From NCBI RefSeq assembly GCF_024359545.1, contig NZ_JAKQZG010000002.1, positions 372,001-436,000 of the forward strand: DNA of 64,000 bases, written 5' to 3'. Origin of the DNA: Jiella marina. Its GTDB lineage: Bacteria; Pseudomonadota; Alphaproteobacteria; Rhizobiales; Rhizobiaceae. Below are positions 9,795-17,333 of this stretch, one piece after another. Numbering within the stretch: position 1 is the first letter of the stretch; the number at the start of each line of letters is the position of its first letter. The notes beneath the pieces are model-generated. The model made no database searches. It was not told the DNA's origin and saw only the letters and a program-made list of their open reading frames with translations. Made by a program: the position numbers and the translations under genes.

Positions 9795-10691
9795 ATGAAA
9801 ATCCATCAGATCTTCGGCATGATCGGGCTGGCTTTCGGCCTGATCGCCGCTTCCCCGAGTTTCGCTGACGAGGGGAGCGACCCCCAACGCATCGTCTCCG
9901 TTGGCGGAGCCGTCACCGAAATCGTCTATGCGTTGGGGCATGGCGACGCCATCGTCGGTGTGGACAGCACCAGCACCTATCCGCCCGAAGCCCGGGCCAA
10001 GCCCGATGTCGGCTACATGCGCCAGCTCTCGGCGGAGGGCGTGATCGCTCTGCAACCCGATCTGCTCCTGATCGAGCAGGGCTCCGGCCCGGCCGAAGCT
10101 CTGTCCTTGCTCAAAGCCTCCGGGGTTCCCGTCATCACGGTTCCGTCGGGGCATGAGGCGGGCGCGCTGCGCTCGAAGATCGCGACTGTGGCCGAGGCGC
10201 TCGGCGAGGAGGAGGCCGGGGCCGAACTCGGTCAGACCGTTATGGATGAATTGGCATCCCTGAAGGCGGATCTGGAAGCGATCGAGGATCGCAAGCGCGT
10301 GCTCTTCATCCTGTCGCTGGCGGATGGCCGGCCCACCGCGGGTGGCTCGGGAACCGGCGCCGACGCGATGATCGAGATGGCCGGCGGGCTCAACGTCTTT
10401 GCGGATGTCGAGGGATACAAGCGGTTGTCCTCGGAATCGGTGGCGACGCTCAGGCCGGAGGTGATCGTGATGATGGATCGCGGCACCGCCGCCGAACATG
10501 GCAGCACCGATCCCTTCGCGATCCCGGCGCTCGCCGCATCGCCTGCCGGTGAGGCGGAGGCGTTGATCCGCATGGACGCGCTCTTCCTTCTCGGCTTCGG
10601 CCCGCGCACGCCCGCCGCCGCCCGGGAACTTGCCGCCAAGCTCTATCCCGAGCGCATCGAAGCCGGCTCCAGCGAGTCCGCGTCGCAATGA
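9795..10691 (+). CDS. hmuT: Haemin ABC transporter, periplasmic binding protein HmuT
   Basis: A 298-residue secreted binding protein that captures haem in the periplasm and delivers it to HmuUV. Residues 1-25 are a signal peptide (basic start, hydrophobic run, cleavage near SFA-DEG). The mature part begins QRIVSVGGAVTEIVYALG, the class III binding-protein opening. VGYMRQLSAEGV (about 76-87) resembles the haem-ligand tyrosine region of HmuT proteins. I chose ATG 9795 over the in-frame GTG at 9777 because GAGAAG precedes the ATG. The stop overlaps the hmuU start (ATGA). No TonB-dependent receptor or hmuS is adjacent, so these must be elsewhere. Confidence 0.88.
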   Translation: MKIHQIFGMIGLAFGLIAASPSFADEGSDPQRIVSVGGAVTEIVYALGHGDAIVGVDSTSTYPPEARAKPDVGYMRQLSAEGVIALQPDLLLIEQGSGPAEALSLLKASGVPVITVPSGHEAGALRSKIATVAEALGEEEAGAELGQTVMDELASLKADLEAIEDRKRVLFILSLADGRPTAGGSGTGADAMIEMAGGLNVFADVEGYKRLSSESVATLRPEVIVMMDRGTAAEHGSTDPFAIPALAASPAGEAEALIRMDALFLLGFGPRTPAAARELAAKLYPERIEAGSSESASQ

Positions 10692-11770
10692 TTGAAGGCG
10701 GCACCATGCTTCGCGGCGCCGCCAATGGCGATCGCGCCGCCGCCGAACGCATGACACTGGCCGTTCTGGCAGGCCTTCTCCTGCTCGTCGCCGTGGTGGC
10801 GATCGGGGTCGGGCCTTCGGGCCTTTCCCCCGATCGTGTCGTCGCATTGCTGGCGGCCGGTCCCGGGACCGATCGGTTCCCGGTGAGCGAGAGCATCATC
10901 GTCTGGCAGATCCGGCTGCCCCGGGTGCTGATGGGCGCCATCATCGGCGCTGCGCTCGCCGTGGCGGGCGCGACCCTTCAGGGGCTGTTCCGCAACCCGC
11001 TTGCCGATCCCGGGCTCGTCGGCGTCTCGCCCGGTGCGGCGCTGGCGGCCGTCGCGGTGATCGTGCTCGGCAACGGCATTCTCGCGCCGCTCGTCCAGCC
11101 CCTCGGCATCTTCGCTCTGCCGATCGCGGCTTTCGTCGGCGCGCTTCTCTCGACTTTCCTTCTCTACACCATCGCGACGCGTGGCGGCCGCACATCCGTG
11201 GCGACGCTGCTCCTTGCAGGGATTGCGCTCGGCGCGTTCTCCGGCGCGATCACCGGCTTCTTCCTGTTCCTGTCCGACGACGACCAATTGCGCGACATCA
11301 CCTTCTGGACCCTCGGGGGGCTGGGCGGCACGACCTGGCTGAAGCTCTTTGCCTGCGGGCCGATCATGCTCGCGGCCGTTCTGGCCAGTCCGGTCCTTGC
11401 GCGCGGCCTGAACGCCCTGACCCTCGGCGAATCCGAAGCGTTTCATCTCGGCCTCGAGGTTCAGCGGATGAAGACGCTCGCCATCGTTCTCGTCGCGGGC
11501 GCGGTCGGCGCTTCCGTAGCGGCGGCGGGGATCATCGGCTTCGTCGGCATCATCGTGCCGCATCTCCTGCGGCTCGCCGTCGGAGCCGACCATCGATTCC
11601 TGCTCCCCGGTTCGGCCCTGCTCGGGGCCGCGCTGCTCGTGCTGGCCGACGCCCTCGCGCGGACTGTCGCCGCGCCCGCCGAACTGCCGATCGGGATCAT
11701 CACGGCGGCGATCGGAGCGCCCTTCTTCCTCTGGCTGCTGCTCAGACGTCGCGGTCTTCTGGGGGTGTGA
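10688..11770 (+). CDS. hmuU: Haemin ABC transporter permease HmuU
   Basis: A 360-residue FecCD-family inner-membrane permease. About nine or ten hydrophobic segments can be picked out, the first at residues 22-42. The family hallmark RLPRVLMGAIIGAALAVAGATLQGLFRNPLADPGLVGVSPG is split across residues about 77-117. GFVGIIVPHLLR (about 280-291) is the conserved coupling region of this family. It forms the channel with HmuV and receives haem from HmuT. It overlaps hmuT by four bases and ends 4-7 nt before hmuV, so the three genes are one transcript. Confidence 0.9.
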   Translation: MIEGGTMLRGAANGDRAAAERMTLAVLAGLLLLVAVVAIGVGPSGLSPDRVVALLAAGPGTDRFPVSESIIVWQIRLPRVLMGAIIGAALAVAGATLQGLFRNPLADPGLVGVSPGAALAAVAVIVLGNGILAPLVQPLGIFALPIAAFVGALLSTFLLYTIATRGGRTSVATLLLAGIALGAFSGAITGFFLFLSDDDQLRDITFWTLGGLGGTTWLKLFACGPIMLAAVLASPVLARGLNALTLGESEAFHLGLEVQRMKTLAIVLVAGAVGASVAAAGIIGFVGIIVPHLLRLAVGADHRFLLPGSALLGAALLVLADALARTVAAPAELPIGIITAAIGAPFFLWLLLRRRGLLGV

Positions 11771-11777
11771 GGCCGTG

Positions 11778-12566
11778 ATGCTGGAACTCGATGCGGTCGA
11801 AGTCCTTGCCGGAGAACGACGGATCCTCGGCCCCGTGAGCTTCGGCCTGCCGGCTGGCGGACTGGTCGCGATTGTCGGCCCCAACGGTGCCGGCAAGTCG
11901 ACGCTTCTCAAGGTGCTCGCCGGCGAGACCCCGCCGATGGGGGGCGAAGTCCGCTTCCAGGGTGAAGACATGGCGGCGTTTTCGGCCAGCCGTCTCGCCC
12001 GCCGTCGCGCGGTCCTGTCGCAATCCCTGGAGGTCGCCTTTCCGTTCACCGTCTTCGAAGTGGTGAGCCTCGGCTTCGATGGCGCGCCCCGAGCGCTGAC
12101 GGCCGGGCAGAAGGCGGCGCGGATCGAGGCGATGCTGGAGAGGGTCGATCTCGCCGGTTTCGGCTCGCGCAATGTCCAGACACTCTCCGGCGGCGAGCGC
12201 CAGCGCGCTCATCTCGCCCGGGTTCTGTGCCAGATCGGCGAGGCGGTGGACGAGGAAGGGCCGAAGCTCCTGCTCCTCGACGAACCGGTGTCGAGCCTCG
12301 ACATCCGCCATCAGGTCGACACGCTGCGCATGGCCCGCGACTTCGCGCGAGAGGGCGGTCTAGTCGTGGTCGTGCTCCACGATCTCAACCTTGCCGCTTC
12401 CTTTGCGGACCGGATGATCCTGATGCGAAACGGTCGGATCGCCGAGGATTGCGACCCCGCAGCGCTTCTGAACGGCCAGACCGTTGACGAGGTCTTCGCC
12501 ATCGCGATGACCCGGATCGATCGCGGCCCGGGCCGACCGCCGGTGGTCATGCCGCACGCGGTATGA
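11778..12566 (+). CDS. hmuV: Haemin ABC transporter ATP-binding protein HmuV
   Basis: A 262-residue ATPase with intact motifs: Walker A GPNGAGKST (about 36-44), signature LSGGERQRAHLARVL (about 138-152), Walker B LLLLDEPVSSLD, and an H-loop HDLNLAA. The insert CQIGEAVDEEGPK between signature and Walker B is typical of HmuV proteins. ATG 11778 is chosen; a GTG directly before it is an alternative first codon. It energises haem import through HmuU. Transcription runs toward the methyltransferase gene at 12623, which is convergent with a gap of only 56 nt. Confidence 0.9.
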   Translation: MLELDAVEVLAGERRILGPVSFGLPAGGLVAIVGPNGAGKSTLLKVLAGETPPMGGEVRFQGEDMAAFSASRLARRRAVLSQSLEVAFPFTVFEVVSLGFDGAPRALTAGQKAARIEAMLERVDLAGFGSRNVQTLSGGERQRAHLARVLCQIGEAVDEEGPKLLLLDEPVSSLDIRHQVDTLRMARDFAREGGLVVVVLHDLNLAASFADRMILMRNGRIAEDCDPAALLNGQTVDEVFAIAMTRIDRGPGRPPVVMPHAV

Positions 12567-12622
12567 CGAGTTCGCGCTGACTCATGCCGCGGCGTGCGGG
12601 TTGGGTGTGCTGCGCGTTGGGG

Positions 12623-13555
12623 TTACGCCGGCACAGGCTTGCCGTGAATGACGCCGACCAGATGGTAGATCGGCGTTTGCGGGTCCTGATCCAGGAGCTG
12701 CTGGGCCTCGCGAGCAGACAGGGGGGTCTCGCCCTTTTCGTCGGCAAAGAACTCGCAGACGAAGTCCCCCTCGACGCCGGTGCCCTTCAGGGCCTTCTCC
12801 AGCGTGACGAAGAAGGAGATGTCCGTACCGACGTCCTGACGCACGATCTGGGAGTGCAGGAGGCGCGGCGCGTATCCGTTGGCCTCGAACATTTCCATGA
12901 TGATCCGCGTGCCGATCCGACAGCCGAAATTCATCACGACGTCCGCTTCGGGCGCATGTTTGCGCACCCGCTGCAGCAGCGCCTCGTTCAGCCCGAGGCC
13001 GACCGAATTGAACGGATAGGTGTCGAACATCGCCCAGGGATAGTAGTGGGCGATATGATCCTCGGCCTTCGCTTCGGCCGTTTCGGCGAGGGGAACCGAC
13101 TGAGCCTCGCGGAAGGCCGAAAGATGCGGGTCGGTGGGATCGCCCACCTGCGGCAGACAGCCGATCACCACGTCCGACTGGGCGATCCTGGCGTGGGCCT
13201 CGTCCGTGTCGATCAGGCTGACCGGGCCCTTCACCGGGTGGAAGCGATCAGCCTGCTCGGGAGCCAGGCTGCGCACATTGCGCTCGGCCAGTTCGACGAG
13301 GCGCGGATCGAGATCGCTGCCATAGACCTCGGCCGCCTCGCACTGCCGCAACAGGAAGGCCGCGTTGATTCCCGTGCCGATCCCCACCTCGTAGACCTTC
13401 TTGCCCTTGAGACCCGCCAGTTCCAAGCCTCTCTGGAACGTCTGGGTCCACGGATCGGTCGGGTTGAAGGCGAAGCTGGGTGCCTCCGCTGTCAGCACAT
13501 GCTCATCGGCTCCGTGCGGCGATGAATTCGCCCTGGAGCTGGTGGGATTGAGCAT
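12623..13555 (-). CDS. Methionine S-methyltransferase-like protein (MmtN / plant MMT N-domain relative)
   Basis: A 310-residue SAM methyltransferase. Motif I is VYEVGIGTGIN (54-64), followed by the acidic VYGSDLDPR (77-85). The rest matches what I recall of the N-terminal domain of plant methionine S-methyltransferase rather than generic methyltransferases: VIGCLPQV (130-137; plant VGCIPQI), a glycine-rich VGLGLNEALL (185-194; plant FGLGLIARAV), NFGCRIGTRI (209-218; plant FNMGGRPGQG) and DVGTDISFFVTLEK (241-254; plant AADTDISALVEIEK). MmtN makes S-methylmethionine, the first step of one bacterial DMSP route; BurB is a related enzyme. AAGGA precedes the ATG. A TusA-like gene lies upstream on the same strand. 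The exact substrate is inferred. Confidence 0.62.
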   Translation of the reverse strand: MLNPTSSRANSSPHGADEHVLTAEAPSFAFNPTDPWTQTFQRGLELAGLKGKKVYEVGIGTGINAAFLLRQCEAAEVYGSDLDPRLVELAERNVRSLAPEQADRFHPVKGPVSLIDTDEAHARIAQSDVVIGCLPQVGDPTDPHLSAFREAQSVPLAETAEAKAEDHIAHYYPWAMFDTYPFNSVGLGLNEALLQRVRKHAPEADVVMNFGCRIGTRIIMEMFEANGYAPRLLHSQIVRQDVGTDISFFVTLEKALKGTGVEGDFVCEFFADEKGETPLSAREAQQLLDQDPQTPIYHLVGVIHGKPVPA

Positions 13556-13688
13556 CGAATTCCTTTCCAGAACTCTCGGTGATCAGCGACATGGGTTCGC
13601 CGCGGTCCCCATGGACGATCTCCACCACTGTCCGAAGACCCGCTGATGACACCGATCGTGATTCTCGGGCTCGGCCCGCTTCCGAAGC

Positions 13689-13919
13689 TTAGCGCTTCGC
13701 GCCCTCATAGATCGGCGTGCGCTTGGCCTGCGGGACGAAGCGGACGCTGCCAGCCCGGTCGCCGAGGCACGAGGCAAGCCGCTTGTGATCGCAATCGGCG
13801 TCGACCAGGACACCCAGCGGAGACGTCCTGTCGGACAGGCGCAGAAGCGCCTGCTTGATCCTCAGGACGGTCGGCGCGGCTGACAATCCGGTGCAGTTGA
13901 CCGTTTGCGATACATTCAT
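13689..13919 (-). CDS. Small TusA-like protein lacking the catalytic Cys-Pro motif
   Basis: A 76-residue protein with an AAGGAG Shine-Dalgarno sequence 7-8 nt before ATG 13919. The pattern V-x-CTGL-S-A-A-P-T-V-L-R-I-K-Q-A-L (residues 7-25) aligns with the TusA/SirA opening L-x-x-x-GL-x-CPxP-x-x-x-x-K-x-AL, and LGVLVDADCDHKRLASCLG (35-53) with its second half. The sulfur-carrying cysteine of CPxP is replaced by alanine (AAPT). Cys9, Cys43 and Cys51 remain. It therefore cannot act as a standard TusA persulfide carrier. It lies upstream of the MmtN-like gene on the same strand with a 133-nt gap, so co-transcription is possible. Confidence 0.55.
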   Translation of the reverse strand: MNVSQTVNCTGLSAAPTVLRIKQALLRLSDRTSPLGVLVDADCDHKRLASCLGDRAGSVRFVPQAKRTPIYEGAKR

Positions 13920-14582
13920 GAGGTCGCTCCTTCCTCGTAGCAAATCCGACCGGCGCCTTCGCCAGAACGATGGCCGGACCCAAAAATCTCGTTTCGCGTT
14001 TTTCACCGCTGCGACCGACGCAAGACCCCTAAAGTCTTGCACTGGCGCAAACCGTCGATCGTCCTGGTCCCCCGGGCGTCCTCAAGGAACATTGGAGCAG
14101 CCAGAGAACCCGATTTTCCTGGCCCATGCCGATCATGGTCCATGAGCGGACCCGATGATCTGCGTCCACTCCGGACGCCGTGCCAGGACCGGCTGGAGGC
14201 GGCGGTTTTCGCACTGCGGAAACGCCACGCTCCTTCCCTGTCGCACGATCAATCTGGGATCTGCCCCTGACCGTGTGACGATTCGTGATGGTCGGCTGGA
14301 ACATAACACTACGCACGACCGCTGCAACGAAAAAAAATTCTTCCATTCGTCCAGTTCGGGGTAGGCTAGGAAGGCATCGGAGGGCTGTCAAGAATAGATT
14401 GGCTAGTTGTTATGCGTGATGAAAAATTCACCATATTCGTCAGCGAGGCAGAGCGATCCAAGCCTTTGATGCAATGCAAAAAAAGCGGAGGGCTGTCGGT
14501 TTGTTGTGCTTTCGAAAAAACATGACCGACCGGTGCCGCGCACCCGACGAATCAGAGCGCGGCTCGGCCGATCAGGCCGGCA
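13920..14582 (+). other. Long intergenic stretch with AT-rich segments
   Basis: This 663-nt gap lies between the TusA-like start and the class II aldolase stop, both on the minus strand. The part around 14320-14530 has several A- and T-runs unlike the GC-rich surroundings. It holds an inverted repeat at 14020-14040 and a 12-nt direct repeat (CGGAGGGCTGTC) at 14378 and 14486. Short open frames occur, but none has both a ribosome-binding site and a recognisable product. Promoter elements for the TusA-like gene must be near its left end; I cannot place them precisely. Confidence 0.5.
14020..14040. repeat. 7-7-7 inverted repeat upstream of the TusA-like gene
   Basis: GCAAGAC-CCCTAAA-GTCTTGC, perfect seven-base arms with a seven-base centre, about 100 nt upstream of the TusA-like start. 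Spacing suits a dimeric repressor operator; no cognate regulator is evident. Confidence 0.4.
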
Positions 14583-15344
14583 TCAGTTCCTGAAGCCGGG
14601 GTCGAGCCGATCCGCGAGGCGCATCTGGGCCTCCCATTCGAGGGCGAGATCGCCGTCGGCGATGGAGGTCTGGTCGTACTGTTCCTTGGCATGCTGCGCG
14701 ATGGCGGGCGGGATATCCGCGAGCGGCCGGCCCATGGCGAGGGTCGATTCCTGAATTTCGCAGGCCCGGTTCAGATAGAACATGTTGGAGAACATCTGGC
14801 CGGCGGTCTCGCCCACAGTCAGCAGGCCATGGTTCTTGAGGATCAGGGCCGGATGGTCGGCAAGGCTCTGGGTGATGCGCTCGCGCTCGTCGAGGTCGAG
14901 TGCGATGCCCTCGTAGGCGTGGTAGCCGACCCGGCCATAGAATTGCAGCGCGATCTGATTGAGGGGCAGAAGCCCGTCCGCAAGACAGGACACCGCAACG
15001 CCCGAGCGGGTGTGGGTGTGCATGACCCAGGCGGCGTCGTGGCGGGTCATGTGGACGGCGCTGTGAATGGTGAAGCCAGCGGGGTTCACCGGATTCGGAT
15101 TGTCGCCGACCTTGTTTCCGTCGACATCGATCTTGACCAGCGAGGAGGCGGTGATCTCCTCCCACATGTAGCCATAGGGATTGATCAGGAAGTGCCCCGG
15201 CTCGCCCGGCACGCGGGCGGTGGTGTGGGTGTAGATGAGATCGGTCATCTTGTAGTGCGCCGCAAGCCGGTAGCAGGCGGCGAGTTCGACCCGGGTCTCG
15301 TATTCGGCGTCGCTGGCGGCGGAAATTGCTTTGACGTTCGACAT
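14583..15344 (-). CDS. Class II aldolase/adducin family protein
   Basis: A 253-residue protein. ATG 15344 is chosen because AGGGGA lies upstream; the open frame extends 39 codons further without such a signal. Family features: THTTARVPGEPGHFLINPYG (about 36-55), the metal-binding HTHTRSGVAVS (about 104-114), and NHGLLTVGETAGQMF (about 170-184). These enzymes bind a divalent metal and cleave or epimerise hydroxylated substrates, but many members have no known substrate. It is divergent from the 2-hydroxyacid dehydrogenase gene at 15545, with a 200-nt shared promoter region that holds one of two matching operators, so both are probably controlled by the TetR protein at 16674. Confidence 0.8.
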   Translation of the reverse strand: MSNVKAISAASDAEYETRVELAACYRLAAHYKMTDLIYTHTTARVPGEPGHFLINPYGYMWEEITASSLVKIDVDGNKVGDNPNPVNPAGFTIHSAVHMTRHDAAWVMHTHTRSGVAVSCLADGLLPLNQIALQFYGRVGYHAYEGIALDLDERERITQSLADHPALILKNHGLLTVGETAGQMFSNMFYLNRACEIQESTLAMGRPLADIPPAIAQHAKEQYDQTSIADGDLALEWEAQMRLADRLDPGFRN

Positions 15345-15427
15345 ATCCTCGTCCCCTTCTGCCCTTTGCCGCCCGGCGCGCTGCCTCGAAGAAGGAGATC
15401 TCCGTGCGGCGGGCGGCTTGCCGTGTT

Positions 15428-15445
15428 GATATACGATTGTATAAC
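15428..15445. promoter_or_regulatory. Operator 1 (TetR-type palindrome) in the aldolase/dehydrogenase divergent promoter
   Basis: GATATAC-GATT-GTATAAC. The arms are complementary at six of seven positions. The twelve bases CGATTGTATAAC recur exactly in the site at 16590-16607 before the TetR-type gene. Confidence 0.6.
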
Positions 15446-15544
15446 TAGGGCGAAGGCGCAAGCGCTAATTCGCGCCATGGACGGGTTCCCACGGGGGATC
15501 CGGCGCGCGCGGCGACAAACGAAGGACGGGGAGACAGGGCGATC

Positions 15545-16501
15545 ATGGCCGACCGAGGGACGATCTTTGGCGTTCTCCTGAGCGAGACGATGGATCTGAA
15601 GGGCTTTTACGGGCTCGATTTCGGCGATCGTGCGCCCGAAGTGCGCCTCCTCAACCCCGACGAGGTGGATGATCCGGCGGCGATCCGCTTCGCCGTGTGC
15701 TGGTTGCCCGGCTCCGACGCCTTCGCGGCCTATCCCAATCTCGAAATGGCCATGTCCATCGGGGCAGGCGTCGATGCCATGCTCGGCCATCCGGGGCTTG
15801 GCGAGGACGTGGCGATCTGCCGGGTGCGCGATCCCCATCAGGCCGATCTGATGGCGGGCTACGCGCTCCACGAGATCCTCCATGTCGAGCGCGGCTTTGC
15901 TCGGATGGACCGCAATCGGGCGGAAGCGAAATGGGTGCCGCTGCCGATGCGCCCGCCGGAGCAATGCCGGATCGCGGTGCTGGGCCACGGCACCATGGGG
16001 CGGGCGGTCGCCAAGGCGCTCGCCGCTGCGGGCTTCTCTGTCTCGGTCGCCTGCCGCAGCGAACCGGCCGAGCCGCTGCCGGGCGTGCGCTATTTTGCCG
16101 GCGCGGATGCGGTTCTCCAGGCGGCGGAGGGCGCGAATTTCGTCGTCAACATCCTGCCTCTGACGCCACAGACCGAGAACGTCCTGAACGCCGCGCTGTT
16201 CGACCGGCTCGCGGAGGGCGCATGGCTGGTCCAGATCGGCCGGGGCGAGCATCTCGACGAGGCGGATTTTCAGGCCGCGCTCGAGGCGGGGCGGCTGGCC
16301 GGCGCGAGCCTCGACGTGTTCCGCGAGGAGCCCTTGCCGCCGGACCATCCGTTCTGGCGCGACCCGCGCATCCGGATCACGCCGCATATCGCCAGCGATT
16401 CGACGCCGAGCGTGGTGACTGAGCAGGTTCTGACATCCGCGCGCGAGCTTCTGGAGGGCCGTCCCTTGACGCTTTCGGTCGACCGGAGCCAGGGCTACTG
16501 A
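15545..16501 (+). CDS. D-2-hydroxyacid dehydrogenase, GhrA-like (glyoxylate/hydroxypyruvate reductase)
   Basis: A 318-residue NAD(P)-dependent oxidoreductase. The nucleotide-binding loop is LGHGTMGRAVAKAL (about 144-157). The catalytic set is present: Arg in VQIGRGEHL (about 231-239), Glu in DVFREEPLP and His in RITPHIAS (about 278-285). The overall architecture and the catalytic spacing match GhrA, which reduces glyoxylate and hydroxypyruvate. It is divergent from the class II aldolase gene and 172 nt upstream of a TetR regulator. The neighbourhood (aldolase, reductase, aminotransferase) suggests breakdown of a hydroxylated or amino acid-derived compound; the substrate is unknown. Confidence 0.82.
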   Translation: MADRGTIFGVLLSETMDLKGFYGLDFGDRAPEVRLLNPDEVDDPAAIRFAVCWLPGSDAFAAYPNLEMAMSIGAGVDAMLGHPGLGEDVAICRVRDPHQADLMAGYALHEILHVERGFARMDRNRAEAKWVPLPMRPPEQCRIAVLGHGTMGRAVAKALAAAGFSVSVACRSEPAEPLPGVRYFAGADAVLQAAEGANFVVNILPLTPQTENVLNAALFDRLAEGAWLVQIGRGEHLDEADFQAALEAGRLAGASLDVFREEPLPPDHPFWRDPRIRITPHIASDSTPSVVTEQVLTSARELLEGRPLTLSVDRSQGY

Positions 16502-16589
16502 ACCGGACTGGTCGCGCGATGATCCGACCGGCCGGTCGGCCACCGGCCAAGCGGGCGGTTCAGACAGTCCCGCCCGTCGACGTCGAGGA

Positions 16590-16607
16590 GTTATTCGATT
16601 GTATAAC
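16590..16607. promoter_or_regulatory. Operator 2 (TetR-type palindrome) upstream of the TetR-family gene
   Basis: GTTATTC-GATT-GTATAAC, arms complementary at six of seven positions, 67 nt before the regulator start. It shares CGATTGTATAAC with the site at 15428-15445, which fits autoregulation by the adjacent TetR protein. Confidence 0.6.
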
Positions 16608-16673
16608 AGGCAGGTGTCCCGCCCATGCACTGGATCGGCCCGCACCCGCGCGTTGCCGTCTCGGCGATGAAGC

Positions 16674-17315
16674 ATGAGCAGAAAGGCCTTTCAGCGCCTC
16701 TCCCAGGACGACAGGCGGCGGGACCTCATCGAGGCAACGCTCGTCTGCATCGCGCAGCACGGGCTGCATGGTGCCACGGTGCGGCGGATCGCCGATCAGG
16801 CCGGAGTGACGCCCGGCCTCGTGCGGCATCATTTCGGCAGCAAGGAGGAGATGATCCGCAACGCCTACGCCTATCTGGTCGGCCAGCTGACCACGGAGGC
16901 GAGCGAGCGCGCCCGCCAGGCGCGGGGCGCCGCGGACGCGCAGCTGCGGCAGTTCCTCGTTGCCAACATGACGGCGCCCAATCTGTCCGAAGAGAAGGTC
17001 TCGCTCTGGGCGACCTTCGTCGGCCGGGTCCGGTACGAGGCGGATTTCGCCACGATCCATCGCGAAGGCTATCGCGAATTCCTGCATCTACTCGAAGCGC
17101 TGATCGAGCCGGTCCTGATCGATCATGGGCTGCCACACGACACCGCCACCTGCCGCCGCCACGCGATCGCGCTGAACGGGCTGATCGACGGTCTGTGGGT
17201 CGAAGGCTCCCTGAACTCGGGCCTCTACGGCCAAGCATTGCTGCCGGATCTTCTCCTGGACGCAAGCGAGCGCCTGCTGGGCCTTCCCGCCAACACGCTT
17301 TCCCGATCACACTGA
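16674..17315 (+). CDS. TetR-family transcriptional regulator (BetI-like)
   Basis: A 213-residue repressor-like protein. The N-terminal helix-turn-helix reads DLIEATLVCIAQHGLHGATV followed by RRIADQAGVTPGLVRHHFGSK (about residues 17-58), the classic TetR pattern. The ligand-binding part, with LWATFVGRVRYEADF and ALNGLIDGLWVEGSL, resembles the BetI-type C-terminal domain. The ligand is unknown. Two matching palindromes, one before this gene and one in the divergent promoter at 15345-15544, are the obvious binding sites. The aminotransferase gene follows 18 nt later, probably in the same transcript. Confidence 0.85.
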   Translation: MSRKAFQRLSQDDRRRDLIEATLVCIAQHGLHGATVRRIADQAGVTPGLVRHHFGSKEEMIRNAYAYLVGQLTTEASERARQARGAADAQLRQFLVANMTAPNLSEEKVSLWATFVGRVRYEADFATIHREGYREFLHLLEALIEPVLIDHGLPHDTATCRRHAIALNGLIDGLWVEGSLNSGLYGQALLPDLLLDASERLLGLPANTLSRSH

Positions 17316-17333
17316 CAAGCGAGTGACAACACC

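Noticed and set aside
14378-14497. 12-nt direct repeats (CGGAGGGCTGTC) considered as attachment sites
   Set aside because: No integrase, no tRNA and no mobile gene between or near them.
14412-14525. 37-codon open frame starting MRDEKFTIF in the AT-rich gap
   Set aside because: No ribosome-binding site, no recognisable product and unusual composition; too weak to call a gene.
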